Below, in pieces: positions 1 to 7,680 of a stretch of 42,857 nucleotides of DNA; position 1 is the first letter of the stretch; each line of letters opens with the position of its first letter. The notes under the pieces are model-generated. The model saw nothing but the letters and a program-made list of their open reading frames with translations, did not search any database and was not told where the DNA came from. The translations under genes and the position numbers were made by a program. Origin of the DNA: Bacteroidales bacterium (GTDB lineage Bacteria > Bacteroidota > Bacteroidia > Bacteroidales > UBA932); assembly GCA_017471045.1 (NCBI GenBank), contig JAFUWZ010000058.1, positions 1-42,857 of the forward strand, given 5' to 3'.

Positions 1-142
1 ACCAAATACAATGTGTTCCTTGCGCCCTTTGATCTTCTTGTTGCCGTCAATGCCACGGTCAGGAGCAACGATGTTGTGGATCCAAGATATTTTCAGTAAC
101 TTGCCACTGTTTATCAGTAAGGTTAGTTGGATATTGACTCAA
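1..142 (-). pseudogene. IS5-type transposase relic, internally deleted
   Basis: Read on the minus strand, a frame from about 142 to 59 gives SQYPTNLTDKQWQVTENILD, the typical N-terminus of an IS5-family DDE transposase, and then stops at TGA (59-61). An overlapping second frame from about 87 to 1 gives APDRGIDGNKKIKGRKEHIV, which is the segment around the second catalytic region of the same family. About 100 residues that should separate them are missing and the frame changes at the junction. The only possible start in the first frame is TTG at 142. The C-terminal part may continue beyond the left edge. It is inferred to be a dead insertion-sequence remnant; the family assignment rests on motif recognition only. 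Confidence 0.72.
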
Positions 143-242
143 AACTTTAATTGATTGGTGCTCATAAAGTTACGGAAAATATTACAATTAAGATACTGAT
201 TTTCAACTATTTTACATACAATATTAGCAAAATTTATTACTC

Positions 243-401
243 AAATTTAAACAGCTTCTAAATTTAGGGGATGCAATCCGCAACCAGTTGGAACAACGAA
301 TCGGCCGATCCCTGATCGTCACGCTGACATGGCAATTCGGCAAGTTTAGAAGAATTGAGCCTGTCAATCAAATAACTTTCGATAGACAAGATGCAGAATA
401 A
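243..401 (+). pseudogene. C-terminal relic of an outer-membrane beta-barrel protein
   Basis: A short open frame reads GDAIRNQLEQRIGRSLIVTL and then TWQFGKFRRIE before a TAA at 399-401. The pattern of alternating residues ending in W-x-F-G-K-F is how many Bacteroidetes outer-membrane barrel proteins (OMP_b-brl type) end. There is no start codon or upstream barrel in frame, so only the last one or two strands survive. It sits in the same AT-rich stretch as the transposase relic; insertion followed by deletion is a plausible cause. Positions 143-242 hold nothing I can recognise. Confidence 0.55.
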
Positions 402-425
402 GTTTCGGATTACTATATTTATTTA

Positions 426-1997
426 ATGGAAATGAGAATTACAATCATCGGTGCCGGGAATATCGGCGGCGCGACGGCCATCGGCCTGGCCTGCAGCCAA
501 GATGCCCCTCAAGTCACCGTGACGGCGCGGCACACCTCTTCCCTCGAACGATATGTCCCCTGCGGCATACGGACTTCCACGGACAACCGCAAGGCGGTAC
601 AGGGCGCGGATATCGTCTGCCTGGCCGTCAAGCCCTGGCAGATGGGGGCGGTCGTGCAGGAAATCAAGGACACGCTGGACTACAGCCGCCAGATTCTTGT
701 CTCCCTCGCACCCGGCATCCCGCCGGCCCAGTTCAATGAATGGTTCGACAAGGACGGAGCCTTGCCCGCCTGGGTCTACGCCATCCCCAACACGGCGGCC
801 CGGATCGGCGAAAGCATGACCTACATCGCCTCCGTCACGGCCAGCGAGGCACAGACCGAGCGCGTGGTGGATGTCTTCCGGCGCATCGGCCGCGTCGCCG
901 TCGTGCCCCTGGAACAGATGCTCTCCGGCACTTCCCTCGCCTCCTGCGGGATCGCCTATGCCTTCCGCTACCTCAGCGCGGCACAGAAAGGCGGCATCGA
1001 ACTGGGAATGGAGCCGGAAGCCGCGCTGGAGGCGGTATGCCAGACCGTACGCGGCGCCACGGCCCTGATCCAAGTAGGGGAATCCGATCCCGAAAGCGAG
1101 ATCAACCGTGTCACCACGCCCGGCGGGCTGACCCTCAGGGGTTTGCAGGCCATGGAGGAGGCCGGATTCAGCGACGCCGTCGTCCAGGGCCTCACCGTCA
1201 TCCGGCGTCCCCGCCGGCAGCGCATCGTCATCAAGGTCGGCAGCAATGTCCTGACCCGCGCCGACGGCTCCCTCGACACGACCCGCGTCTCCGCCATCGT
1301 GGACCAGATCGCCGCCCTCCGGCAGGATGGCTTCGAGCCGGTGCTCGTCACCAGCGGTGCCGTAGCCTGCGGCCGCAGCCTCATCCGCGAAGACGGAAAA
1401 CTCAGCGACGTCCAGCAGCGCCAGTTGTATTCGGCCATCGGCCAAGTTCGCCTGATGGACCTGTACTACAAGCTGTTCCAGGGATATGGGATCCCCGTGG
1501 GACAGGTCTTGACGATGAAGAAAAATTTCGAAGCCGGCCAGGAATATGAGAACCAGAAAAACTGCATCGAGGTGATGCTCCAGAGCCGGGTGCTCCCCAT
1601 CGTCAACGAGAACGACACGGTCAGCATCACGGAACTGATGTTCACGGACAACGACGAACTGTCCGGCCTGGTCGCCGCGATGACCGGTGCCGAGAGCCTC
1701 GTCATCCTGACCAACGTGGACGGGCTCTGCGACCGCTCGCCCGACGACCCCGAGGCCCGCATCATCCCCCGTGTCCTGCCCGGAGACGAAGTGGAAGGCT
1801 ACCTTTCGGCCCGCCGGAGCCGTTCCGGCCGGGGCGGCATGGCCTCCAAATGCAAGGTGGCCAGGGACCTGGCCAACCAAGGCATCCGGGTCATCATCGC
1901 CAACGGCAGGCGTGACCAGATCCTACCCGGCGTCCTGCAGGCGCCGCAAGAGACCCCTCACACCGTATTCGAGCCCCTATCTAAAAGCGAGGTGTAA
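426..1997 (+). CDS. proC-proB: Pyrroline-5-carboxylate reductase / glutamate 5-kinase fusion
   Basis: One 523-residue chain carries the first and last enzymes of proline synthesis. Residues 1 to about 258 are ProC: a Rossmann GAGNIG motif at 9-14, AIPNTAARIGES at 119-130, and the ProC signature VTTPGGLTLRGL at 229-240. Residues about 264-523 are the amino-acid-kinase domain of ProB: VIKVGSNVL (267-275), VTSGAV (308-313), NENDTV (394-399), FTDNDELSGLVA (406-417) and TNVDGL (429-434). The PUA domain found at the end of many ProB proteins is absent. The linker is only a few residues and the frame is unbroken, so it reads as a true fusion. The stop codon overlaps the proA start (TAATG). Start ATG 426 was chosen; ATG 432 is an alternative. 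Confidence 0.93.
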   Translation: MEMRITIIGAGNIGGATAIGLACSQDAPQVTVTARHTSSLERYVPCGIRTSTDNRKAVQGADIVCLAVKPWQMGAVVQEIKDTLDYSRQILVSLAPGIPPAQFNEWFDKDGALPAWVYAIPNTAARIGESMTYIASVTASEAQTERVVDVFRRIGRVAVVPLEQMLSGTSLASCGIAYAFRYLSAAQKGGIELGMEPEAALEAVCQTVRGATALIQVGESDPESEINRVTTPGGLTLRGLQAMEEAGFSDAVVQGLTVIRRPRRQRIVIKVGSNVLTRADGSLDTTRVSAIVDQIAALRQDGFEPVLVTSGAVACGRSLIREDGKLSDVQQRQLYSAIGQVRLMDLYYKLFQGYGIPVGQVLTMKKNFEAGQEYENQKNCIEVMLQSRVLPIVNENDTVSITELMFTDNDELSGLVAAMTGAESLVILTNVDGLCDRSPDDPEARIIPRVLPGDEVEGYLSARRSRSGRGGMASKCKVARDLANQGIRVIIANGRRDQILPGVLQAPQETPHTVFEPLSKSEV

Positions 1998-3247
1998 TGG
2001 AGAAAAACTGCCAATCCCTGTTTGAGAAGACGCGAAAAGCGTCCCTTGCCATCCCGCGGCTGAGCGAGCCGCAAAGGAACGCCGTCCTCCTGCGTCTGGC
2101 CCGTCTCCTGACGGAAGGAGCGGAATCGCTCCTCGCGGCCAATGCCGCAGACCTGGCCGAAATGGACCCCGGCAGCCCGCTCCGGGACCGGCTCCTCCTG
2201 AACCGGGAGCGGCTGGACGGGATCGCAGGCGACTTGCAAAAGGTTGCCTCCCTTCCCTCGCCCCTCGGCAAGATCCTTGACGAGCGGCCCCTGCCCAACG
2301 GCCTGCATCTGCGCAAGGTCCGGGTCCCTTTCGGCGTGATCGGTGTCGTCTACGAGGCCCGGCCCAATGTCACCTTCGACGTATTTTCGCTCTGCTTCAA
2401 AAGCGGCAATGCCTGCCTGCTCAAAGGCGGCAGGGATGCCGACCGTTCCAACCGGGAAGCCATCGCCCTGATCAAGCGCGCCCTGGAGGAAGAGGGTGCG
2501 GACCCGGACGCGGTCAATCTGCTGCCGTCTACCCACGATGCCGCCCGGGAACTGCTCGAAGCCGTCGGCTATGTGGACCTGGTGATCCCGCGCGGAGGAA
2601 GACGCCTGATCGACTTTGTCCGGGACAACGCCCGCATCCCCTGCATCGAGACGGGTGCCGGCGTGGTCAATACCTATTTTGACGCCGCCGGGGACCTGGA
2701 GAAAGGCCAGCGGATCGTCACCAATGCCAAGACCCGGCGCGTCAGCGTCTGCAACGCCCTGGACTGCCTGATCATCCATTCATCACGGCTGGCAGACCTT
2801 CCTTCCCTTGTCGCAGAAATGGCAGACCGTGTCACCTTGCTTGCAGACGTGCGTGCCTACGACGCCCTGGACGGCCGCTATCCGCAGGGACAACTCCTGC
2901 CGGCCCGGGACGAAGATTTCGGGACAGAATTCATGGACTACAAGATGGCTGTCAAGACGGTGGACAGCCTCGACGAAGCCCTCGCGCACATCCGCCGCTA
3001 CGGTTCCGGCCACAGCGAGGCCATCGTCACCGAGGACTCCGCCGCAGCCCGGGCCTTCCATCTGGAAGTTGATGCCGCCTGCGTCTATGTCAATGCGCCC
3101 ACCAGTTTCACGGACGGAGCCCAATTCGGCCTCGGCGCCGAGATCGGGATCAGTACCCAGAAACTCGGCGCCCGCGGCCCGATGGGGCTGGAAGAGATCA
3201 CCACCTATAAATGGCTGATCAACGGCGATGGCCAGACCCGGCCATAA
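1997..3247 (+). CDS. proA: Gamma-glutamyl phosphate reductase
   Basis: ProA reduces gamma-glutamyl phosphate to glutamate semialdehyde with NADPH, the step between the two activities of the upstream fusion. The 416 residues match the usual ProA length. Visible landmarks are VPFGVIGVVYEARPNVTFDV in the first third, the nucleotide-binding KSGNACLLKGG, IPRGGRRLIDFV, and the catalytic-cysteine segment NAKTRRVSVCNALD with Cys252. The start overlaps the proCB stop by one base, so the two are translationally coupled and the whole glutamate-to-proline route lies on one transcript. Its last 29 nt overlap the end of the convergent pnuT gene. Confidence 0.96.
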   Translation: MEKNCQSLFEKTRKASLAIPRLSEPQRNAVLLRLARLLTEGAESLLAANAADLAEMDPGSPLRDRLLLNRERLDGIAGDLQKVASLPSPLGKILDERPLPNGLHLRKVRVPFGVIGVVYEARPNVTFDVFSLCFKSGNACLLKGGRDADRSNREAIALIKRALEEEGADPDAVNLLPSTHDAARELLEAVGYVDLVIPRGGRRLIDFVRDNARIPCIETGAGVVNTYFDAAGDLEKGQRIVTNAKTRRVSVCNALDCLIIHSSRLADLPSLVAEMADRVTLLADVRAYDALDGRYPQGQLLPARDEDFGTEFMDYKMAVKTVDSLDEALAHIRRYGSGHSEAIVTEDSAAARAFHLEVDAACVYVNAPTSFTDGAQFGLGAEIGISTQKLGARGPMGLEEITTYKWLINGDGQTRP

Positions 3248-3821
3248 GCCGCAGCCACTTCCGGTAGCCGAAGACGGCGATGACCGTATAGAGACCGTAG
3301 ATCGCGGCCTTGAAAGGGATCCCCTTGCGGACATAGAGCACGCAGCAGACCGCATCCACCAGCAACCAAAGCAGCCATTGCTCGGCGTATTTCTGCGCGA
3401 GCGCCCAGAGGGCGACGATGCTCAGCGCCGTCGTGAAGGCGTCGGCGAGAGGAACGGTAGAGTTGGTGAAGGTCACCAGGATCCACCAGATCCCCCACCA
3501 CAGCAGCAGCACGGCCGCGAGGGCCGGCAGGATCTGCGAGCGCTTGAAATGCGTGACCGGCCGCCCGGCCGGAGCGGACGCCTCCGCCCCGGCCTTCGGC
3601 TGGAAGAACTTCCAGGCCAGGAAGCCGTACACCCCGGCCAGAACATAGTAGATGGCCATCCCGAAATCGGCATACAGGCCGGCCTTGTAGTAGAGGAACA
3701 AGTCGACGAGGGGCATCACGATACTCGCCAGCCAGAGCCAGATGCTGGCCTTATACTCGAGCCAGAGATAGACCAGCCCGACGACGAATCCGAGGATGTC
3801 CAGCAGCCGCAGCGTATCCAT
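3219..3821 (-). CDS. pnuT: PnuC-family transporter, probably thiamine (PnuT)
   Basis: A 200-residue, roughly seven-helix inner-membrane protein of the PnuC family. Helices rich in W and Y are visible: DILGFVVGLVYLWLEYKASI, WLWLASIVMPLVDLFLYYKA, MAIYYVLAGVYGFLAWKFF, and near the end WLLWLLVDAVCCVLYVRKGI and GLYTVIAVFGYRKW. PnuC proteins move nicotinamide riboside by facilitated diffusion, but in Bacteroidetes a branch encoded with a TonB receptor behind a TPP riboswitch is assigned to thiamine. Here the gene lies 4 nt after such a receptor, so thiamine is inferred. The thiamine pyrophosphokinase gene that often completes this operon is absent: the next gene downstream is proA on the other strand, overlapping by 29 nt. 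Confidence 0.85.
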   Translation of the reverse strand: MDTLRLLDILGFVVGLVYLWLEYKASIWLWLASIVMPLVDLFLYYKAGLYADFGMAIYYVLAGVYGFLAWKFFQPKAGAEASAPAGRPVTHFKRSQILPALAAVLLLWWGIWWILVTFTNSTVPLADAFTTALSIVALWALAQKYAEQWLLWLLVDAVCCVLYVRKGIPFKAAIYGLYTVIAVFGYRKWLRLMAGSGHRR

Positions 3822-3825
3822 TGGA

Positions 3826-6228
3826 TCAGAAGCGCAAGGCGATGTGGCCGATGACGGTCAGCGGAGCGACCGGCACGAAGCCCAGCTGATAGTAGCGGTT
3901 TTCATCCGTCAAGCCGCTGCTCTCCGAGATCGCGGAATACACCCAGCCGCTCTGAGCCACGCGGGCGGAGAAAATGTTGGCGGCATCCACACCGAGACGG
4001 AGCTCCTTGAGGAATTTCCGGAAATGGAAGGTGTAGTTGAGAGACAGGTCCGACAGGCTGTAGGCCGGGAGCGAACGGTCCGCATTCTCCGTATTGTCCA
4101 GATACATCCGGCTGACAAACCCTGTGTGCCAGACAGCCTGGAATCCGCCGGCATGCAGGTCGATAAAGCCGTTCAGGATCGCGTCCGGGGAGAAGGACAG
4201 GGCCTTGTCTTCATAGTGGAACACGGACACCTTTCTGTCCCAGTCATCGACATACTCGTCAAAGTCCAGCAGGCGGTTGCGGCTCAAGGCTGCGTTCCCC
4301 TCCAGGGTCAGCCAGGGCGCCAGATCCCAGGCGGCGGTCAGTTCCACGCCGGTCCGGTAGGAGTCGGGGATGTTGGTCGTCAGCGCTTCACCGATGTCGC
4401 TCACTTCCCCGGTTTGGACCAGCTGGTCCTTGTAACGCATGTAATACAGGTTGGCACCTGCACGGAAAGCGCTGGTACTGAGCTGATAGCCACCCTCGAA
4501 ATCCAGCAGGCGCTCGGCGCGAGGAGCAGGATATTTCCCATTGTCGGTGAAATTGTTCCGCTCGGGTTCGCGGTGGCTCAGGGCCGCAGAAGCATACAGG
4601 CGGTGCGCGCCGAAACTGAAGTTGAGACCGGCCTTGGGATTGAAGAAATCGTAGGTCTCGTCCACATCCAGAAAATGCTTGGAGGCCGTCCCGTCTTCGT
4701 TGTCAATGTATTTGTCGTTGTAGCCGCCGGTCTTGTACCGCACGCGGCGGTACTGGACATCCCCGAAAGCGCTCAGCCAGGGGGCCAGGGTGACCGTCGC
4801 CTTGGCAAAGACGCTGCCGTCGAACTTTGAGGCATCAGAATCGTAATACCGGTAGTTACCGTCCTTCAGGATCTGGTCTGAGAGCTCCGCATGGGAGGCA
4901 TAAAGCAGATATCCGAAATGGTTGCCCGTGAACTGCTGGACCGACAAGCCGGCGACAGCATGGAAGCGCTGGCGATTGTAACTGATGTTGGAGACCAGTC
5001 CGTAAGTATCCTGATCAAGGCCTTTCTGACGCACGAAGTCGCTCTTCTTGACCGTGTTCCCGGCCTTGTCCGTAAACCACGGAATGCCGTACTTGACCAG
5101 CTTGTTCTGATAACGGAACTCTTCATAGTAGCCATAGCCGCGGGTGTAATGGGCGACGGCTGAGAAATCCCAGTACCGGCCGGAATCCCAGGCGAAACTG
5201 AGGAGATGGTGGTTCTGCCAGAAGTTGTCGGTCGTGCGGGGCCAGTAAGACCCGTCGATCATCCGGTAACGTTCGACCCGATAGCTGCCGTCCTCGTTAT
5301 GATAGACCGTGTAATCATCGGCGCCGGGGAGGATTTCATACAGGCTGTTATACTGGCCCAGCCCGGCAGCATGGAGTTCCTGATAGGTTTTGATCCCGTC
5401 GTAGCTGTTCAGGCTGTAGCCGTCGTTCCCCGACGTGACGCCGTTCCAAGCCTGGCCCGTCATCTCATAATTGCCCAACAGCTTGTAGCTGAGGGTATAG
5501 TCGATGCCCAGCCAGGTCAGGGCCGCCAGGTAACTGCCGGAAGATCCGTCCGTCCCGTGCAGGTAGCCGTCGGTCGCCGTATGGTGCCAGGCCCCTTCGA
5601 GGACGAAATGGTTGCCCAGCAGCCCGGAGGAGAAACTTCCTCCCGCATTCCAAGTGTTGAAAGAGCCGTAGGATCCGGAAACCTCAAGGCTGGGGACCAG
5701 CGCAGGGGCCTTGGTGCCGAGGGCGACCGTGCCACCGAACGCGCCGTCGCCGTTGGTGGAAGTACCGACGCCGCGCTGGATCTGGACGCTGCCCAGCAGG
5801 GAGGCGTAGGAGTTCATGTTGGCCCAGAAGACCGTCTGGTCTTCGGGTGAATTGAGCGGCACGCCGTCGAGGGTCACGTTGATGCGGGAGCCTCCGGCGC
5901 CACGGATGCGCATGTAGCTGGTACCGGTGCCGACGCCGTTCTCGCTCCAGGCGAGGATGCCGGGCGTACGGGCGAAGAGCATCGGGAGTTCCTTGCCGGT
6001 GGACGAGAAGGACTGCAGCGAACGGCGATCGATGTTCGACACGGCAAAGGGTGCGTCCTTGGAGGCGCGCACGGCGCTGATGACGACTTCCTGAAGTTGC
6101 TCGACGAGGAGCGAGTCGGAGAGGTCCTTTTCCTGGGCCTTCAGGGCCGGAGCGGCCAGGGCCAGGCACGACAAAGCAGCCGTCAGCCTCAGGGCCGCGG
6201 CGTGGGATGTAAAGAAACGGTTGAACAT
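3826..6228 (-). CDS. TonB-dependent outer-membrane receptor, probably for thiamine
   Basis: An 800-residue TonB-dependent receptor. A signal peptide (cleavage likely after ALKA, about residue 31) is followed by a TonB-box-like QEVVISAVRA. The plug shows the standard GKELPMLFARTPGI, YMRIRGAGGSRINVTLDGVPLN and VQIQRGVGTSTNGDGAFGGT blocks, and the rest is aromatic-rich beta barrel ending in HIALRF with a terminal Phe. There is no carboxypeptidase-like N-terminal extension. The substrate is inferred from the TPP riboswitch in the leader and the adjoining PnuT: it would bring thiamine across the outer membrane using TonB energy, with PnuT handling the inner membrane. It is first in the operon. Confidence 0.9.
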   Translation of the reverse strand: MFNRFFTSHAAALRLTAALSCLALAAPALKAQEKDLSDSLLVEQLQEVVISAVRASKDAPFAVSNIDRRSLQSFSSTGKELPMLFARTPGILAWSENGVGTGTSYMRIRGAGGSRINVTLDGVPLNSPEDQTVFWANMNSYASLLGSVQIQRGVGTSTNGDGAFGGTVALGTKAPALVPSLEVSGSYGSFNTWNAGGSFSSGLLGNHFVLEGAWHHTATDGYLHGTDGSSGSYLAALTWLGIDYTLSYKLLGNYEMTGQAWNGVTSGNDGYSLNSYDGIKTYQELHAAGLGQYNSLYEILPGADDYTVYHNEDGSYRVERYRMIDGSYWPRTTDNFWQNHHLLSFAWDSGRYWDFSAVAHYTRGYGYYEEFRYQNKLVKYGIPWFTDKAGNTVKKSDFVRQKGLDQDTYGLVSNISYNRQRFHAVAGLSVQQFTGNHFGYLLYASHAELSDQILKDGNYRYYDSDASKFDGSVFAKATVTLAPWLSAFGDVQYRRVRYKTGGYNDKYIDNEDGTASKHFLDVDETYDFFNPKAGLNFSFGAHRLYASAALSHREPERNNFTDNGKYPAPRAERLLDFEGGYQLSTSAFRAGANLYYMRYKDQLVQTGEVSDIGEALTTNIPDSYRTGVELTAAWDLAPWLTLEGNAALSRNRLLDFDEYVDDWDRKVSVFHYEDKALSFSPDAILNGFIDLHAGGFQAVWHTGFVSRMYLDNTENADRSLPAYSLSDLSLNYTFHFRKFLKELRLGVDAANIFSARVAQSGWVYSAISESSGLTDENRYYQLGFVPVAPLTVIGHIALRF

Positions 6229-6276
6229 AAAACCTTACTGTATGGTAATACACATAAGGGGACGGGAAGATAGCGG

Positions 6277-6384
6277 ATTCCTACGCGGGCATTACCCCGA
6301 TCAGGTATGAGGGTATCATCTCAGCCTTGGCGCCCGCCTTCCTGAACCATCCGGTCCGTCCGGCCTCGCCTCAGCACCCCTTAG
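6277..6384 (-). promoter_or_regulatory. TPP riboswitch (THI element)
   Basis: Read on the minus strand, the leader of the receptor gene contains the conserved TPP-aptamer blocks in order: AAGGGGTGCTGAGG at 6384-6371, GGCTGAGATGATACCC near 6325, and ACCTGATCGGGGTAATGC followed by CCGCGTAGGAA, ending about 6277. The P3 side arm between the first two blocks is enlarged. These are the residues that contact thiamine pyrophosphate in known THI elements. It ends about 50 nt before the receptor start. I see no clear terminator stem with a U-run between them, so control is more likely at translation initiation; that part is inference. Confidence 0.93.
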
Positions 6385-6406
6385 CCTGCACCCTGCAGGC
6401 CGACGA

Positions 6407-6437
6407 CAAAGTTACGCACTTCCCGCCGATTCTGCAA
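6407..6437 (-). promoter_or_regulatory. Bacteroidetes-type promoter of the thiamine operon
   Basis: On the minus strand TTGC (6437-6434) and TAACTTTG (6414-6407) are separated by 19 nt, close to the Bacteroidetes primary-sigma consensus (TTTG, 19-21 nt, TAnnTTTG). The predicted start of transcription near 6400 leaves the TPP aptamer intact at the beginning of a leader of about 170 nt. Confidence 0.65.
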
Positions 6438-6533
6438 GAGCGGAGCAAATACACCCCACTCTGCCCCGCCGATCGTGTTTGCCCTTGCATCTCGGGGCAG
6501 AATCCCGACATATTGCCCCTGCGAGTTGCAAAA

Positions 6534-6613
6534 GCCGGGACTGCCGGTCTTTCAGAGGTGCAAGTGATTTTACCCTTCGGGGAATGCACCTCTGAAAGAC
6601 CGGCAGTCCCGGC
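6534..6613. repeat. Perfect 29-bp inverted repeat (long hairpin)
   Basis: The arm at 6534-6562, starting GCCGGGACTGCCGG, is repeated in perfect reverse complement at 6585-6613 around a 22-nt spacer. It lies 17 nt beyond the stop of the minus-strand hydrolase gene and about 97 nt upstream of the thiamine promoter. It could terminate hydrolase transcription, but a 29-bp stem without mismatch and without a flanking U-run is unusual for a terminator; a palindromic mobile repeat is an alternative. The remaining 6438-6533 holds nothing else I recognise. Confidence 0.85.
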
Positions 6614-6630
6614 GTCAACGCCGCAGGCAC

Positions 6631-7575
6631 TTACAGCGTCTTGGCCTTGACCAGGAAGGCGCGGACATGCTGGACGTACTCGGCCGGATGGTCCTTGTAG
6701 GCCATCGCATGCTCCGAGCCCGGTGCGACCCACATCTCCTTGTAGCCCTTCACTTTCGCGTCATAATTCTTCTGCAGATGCTCGAACGGGACAAAGTCGT
6801 CCTTGTCGCCGTGGATGAAGAGCATCGGCCGCTCGCACTTCGCAACCTGCTCCACGGAGGAAGCCTCCTTGAAGTCCCAGCCGTACTTATTGCGGCAGAC
6901 GATGTTGGCGCTGTGCAGCACCGGGAAGGGCGGAAGGTGGAACCAATCCTTGAGGTTGTGGGCAAACTGGTCCCAGACGGACGAATACCCGCAGTCCTCC
7001 ACAAATGCGCGGTAGTAAGCCGGCAGGTCATCACCGCTGAGCATCATCGTCGTGGCGGCGCCCATCGACACTCCGTGGACCACCAGGAAATCATCGCCCC
7101 AGATCTCGTGGGCCATGTCGGCGAAGCGCCGCACATCCAGGCGGTCGAACCAGCCCATCTGGACGGCCCGCCCCTCGGACTCGCCGTGATAGTGGAGATC
7201 CGGCACCATTACATTGTAGTTCAGGCTGTCACGGTACATGCGGACCAGGTTGAGGAAACAGATATGGTTGTCGGTATAGCCATGCACGACGACGGCGGTA
7301 CCCAGGGCCGAAGCCGGGTCGCAAGCCGAAGCATAGACGGCATGCAGTTTGTATCCGCCTTCCCCGGTCAGCGAAGTGTCGCGGAACATGCCCGCCTGGT
7401 GCAGGTCGTCGTACCAGGCGATGATCCCGGGATAGCGGGATTCGGTCTTGGCCCGGTCCCCTTCGAAATCATTGCCATGTTCCTCCGGCAGCAAAGCGAA
7501 CTTGCACATATATCGGCCGACGACGCAACTGTTGAGCGATAGAACGGCCAGCAGCAAAAAGAAAAACTTTTTCAT
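6631..7575 (-). CDS. Alpha/beta-hydrolase lipoprotein
   Basis: A 314-residue exported hydrolase. The N-terminus MKKFFFLLLAVLSLNSC is a lipoprotein signal with the lipidated Cys at 17. The alpha/beta-hydrolase core follows: the oxyanion segment VVVHGYTDN (96-104), the nucleophile elbow HGVSMGAA with Ser170, an acid in FIHGDKDDFVP (254-263), and the catalytic His in GSEHAM (His289). It resembles the prolyl-oligopeptidase-like esterases/peptidases annotated widely in Bacteroidetes; the substrate cannot be told from the sequence. It is a single gene behind its own promoter, divergent from the DUF389 gene. Confidence 0.85.
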   Translation of the reverse strand: MKKFFFLLLAVLSLNSCVVGRYMCKFALLPEEHGNDFEGDRAKTESRYPGIIAWYDDLHQAGMFRDTSLTGEGGYKLHAVYASACDPASALGTAVVVHGYTDNHICFLNLVRMYRDSLNYNVMVPDLHYHGESEGRAVQMGWFDRLDVRRFADMAHEIWGDDFLVVHGVSMGAATTMMLSGDDLPAYYRAFVEDCGYSSVWDQFAHNLKDWFHLPPFPVLHSANIVCRNKYGWDFKEASSVEQVAKCERPMLFIHGDKDDFVPFEHLQKNYDAKVKGYKEMWVAPGSEHAMAYKDHPAEYVQHVRAFLVKAKTL

Positions 7576-7606
7576 GGAAAATACATAGTTTTAGTCGTTA
7601 CGGCTG

Positions 7607-7637
7607 CAAAACTACGAAAAAAAGAAGGACGGACAAA
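7607..7637 (-). promoter_or_regulatory. Promoter of the hydrolase gene
   Basis: On the minus strand TTTG (7637-7634) and TAGTTTTG (7614-7607) are 19 nt apart, a full match to the Bacteroidetes -33/-7 pattern. Predicted transcription begins around 7601, about 25 nt before the ATG at 7575. Confidence 0.7.
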
Positions 7638-7650
7638 GAGTTGAAATATG

Positions 7651-7658
7651 TATATTTG
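7651..7658 (+). promoter_or_regulatory. -7 box TATATTTG upstream of the DUF389 gene
   Basis: TATATTTG matches the TAnnTTTG -7 box. No good -33 TTTG is present 19-21 nt upstream; that space is occupied by the -33 of the divergent hydrolase promoter. The box argues that translation starts at ATG 7681, not at the in-frame ATG 7648, which would lie inside the promoter. Confidence 0.5.
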
Positions 7659-7680
7659 CCAAAACAAGAACAGTCCCGAC

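Noticed and set aside
423-1880. A 485-residue open frame antisense to proC-proB
   Set aside because: It has no recognisable domain and mirrors the codon structure of a clear gene in GC-rich DNA. Similar long antisense frames under aroB/C, the TonB receptor and DAHP synthase were rejected for the same reason.
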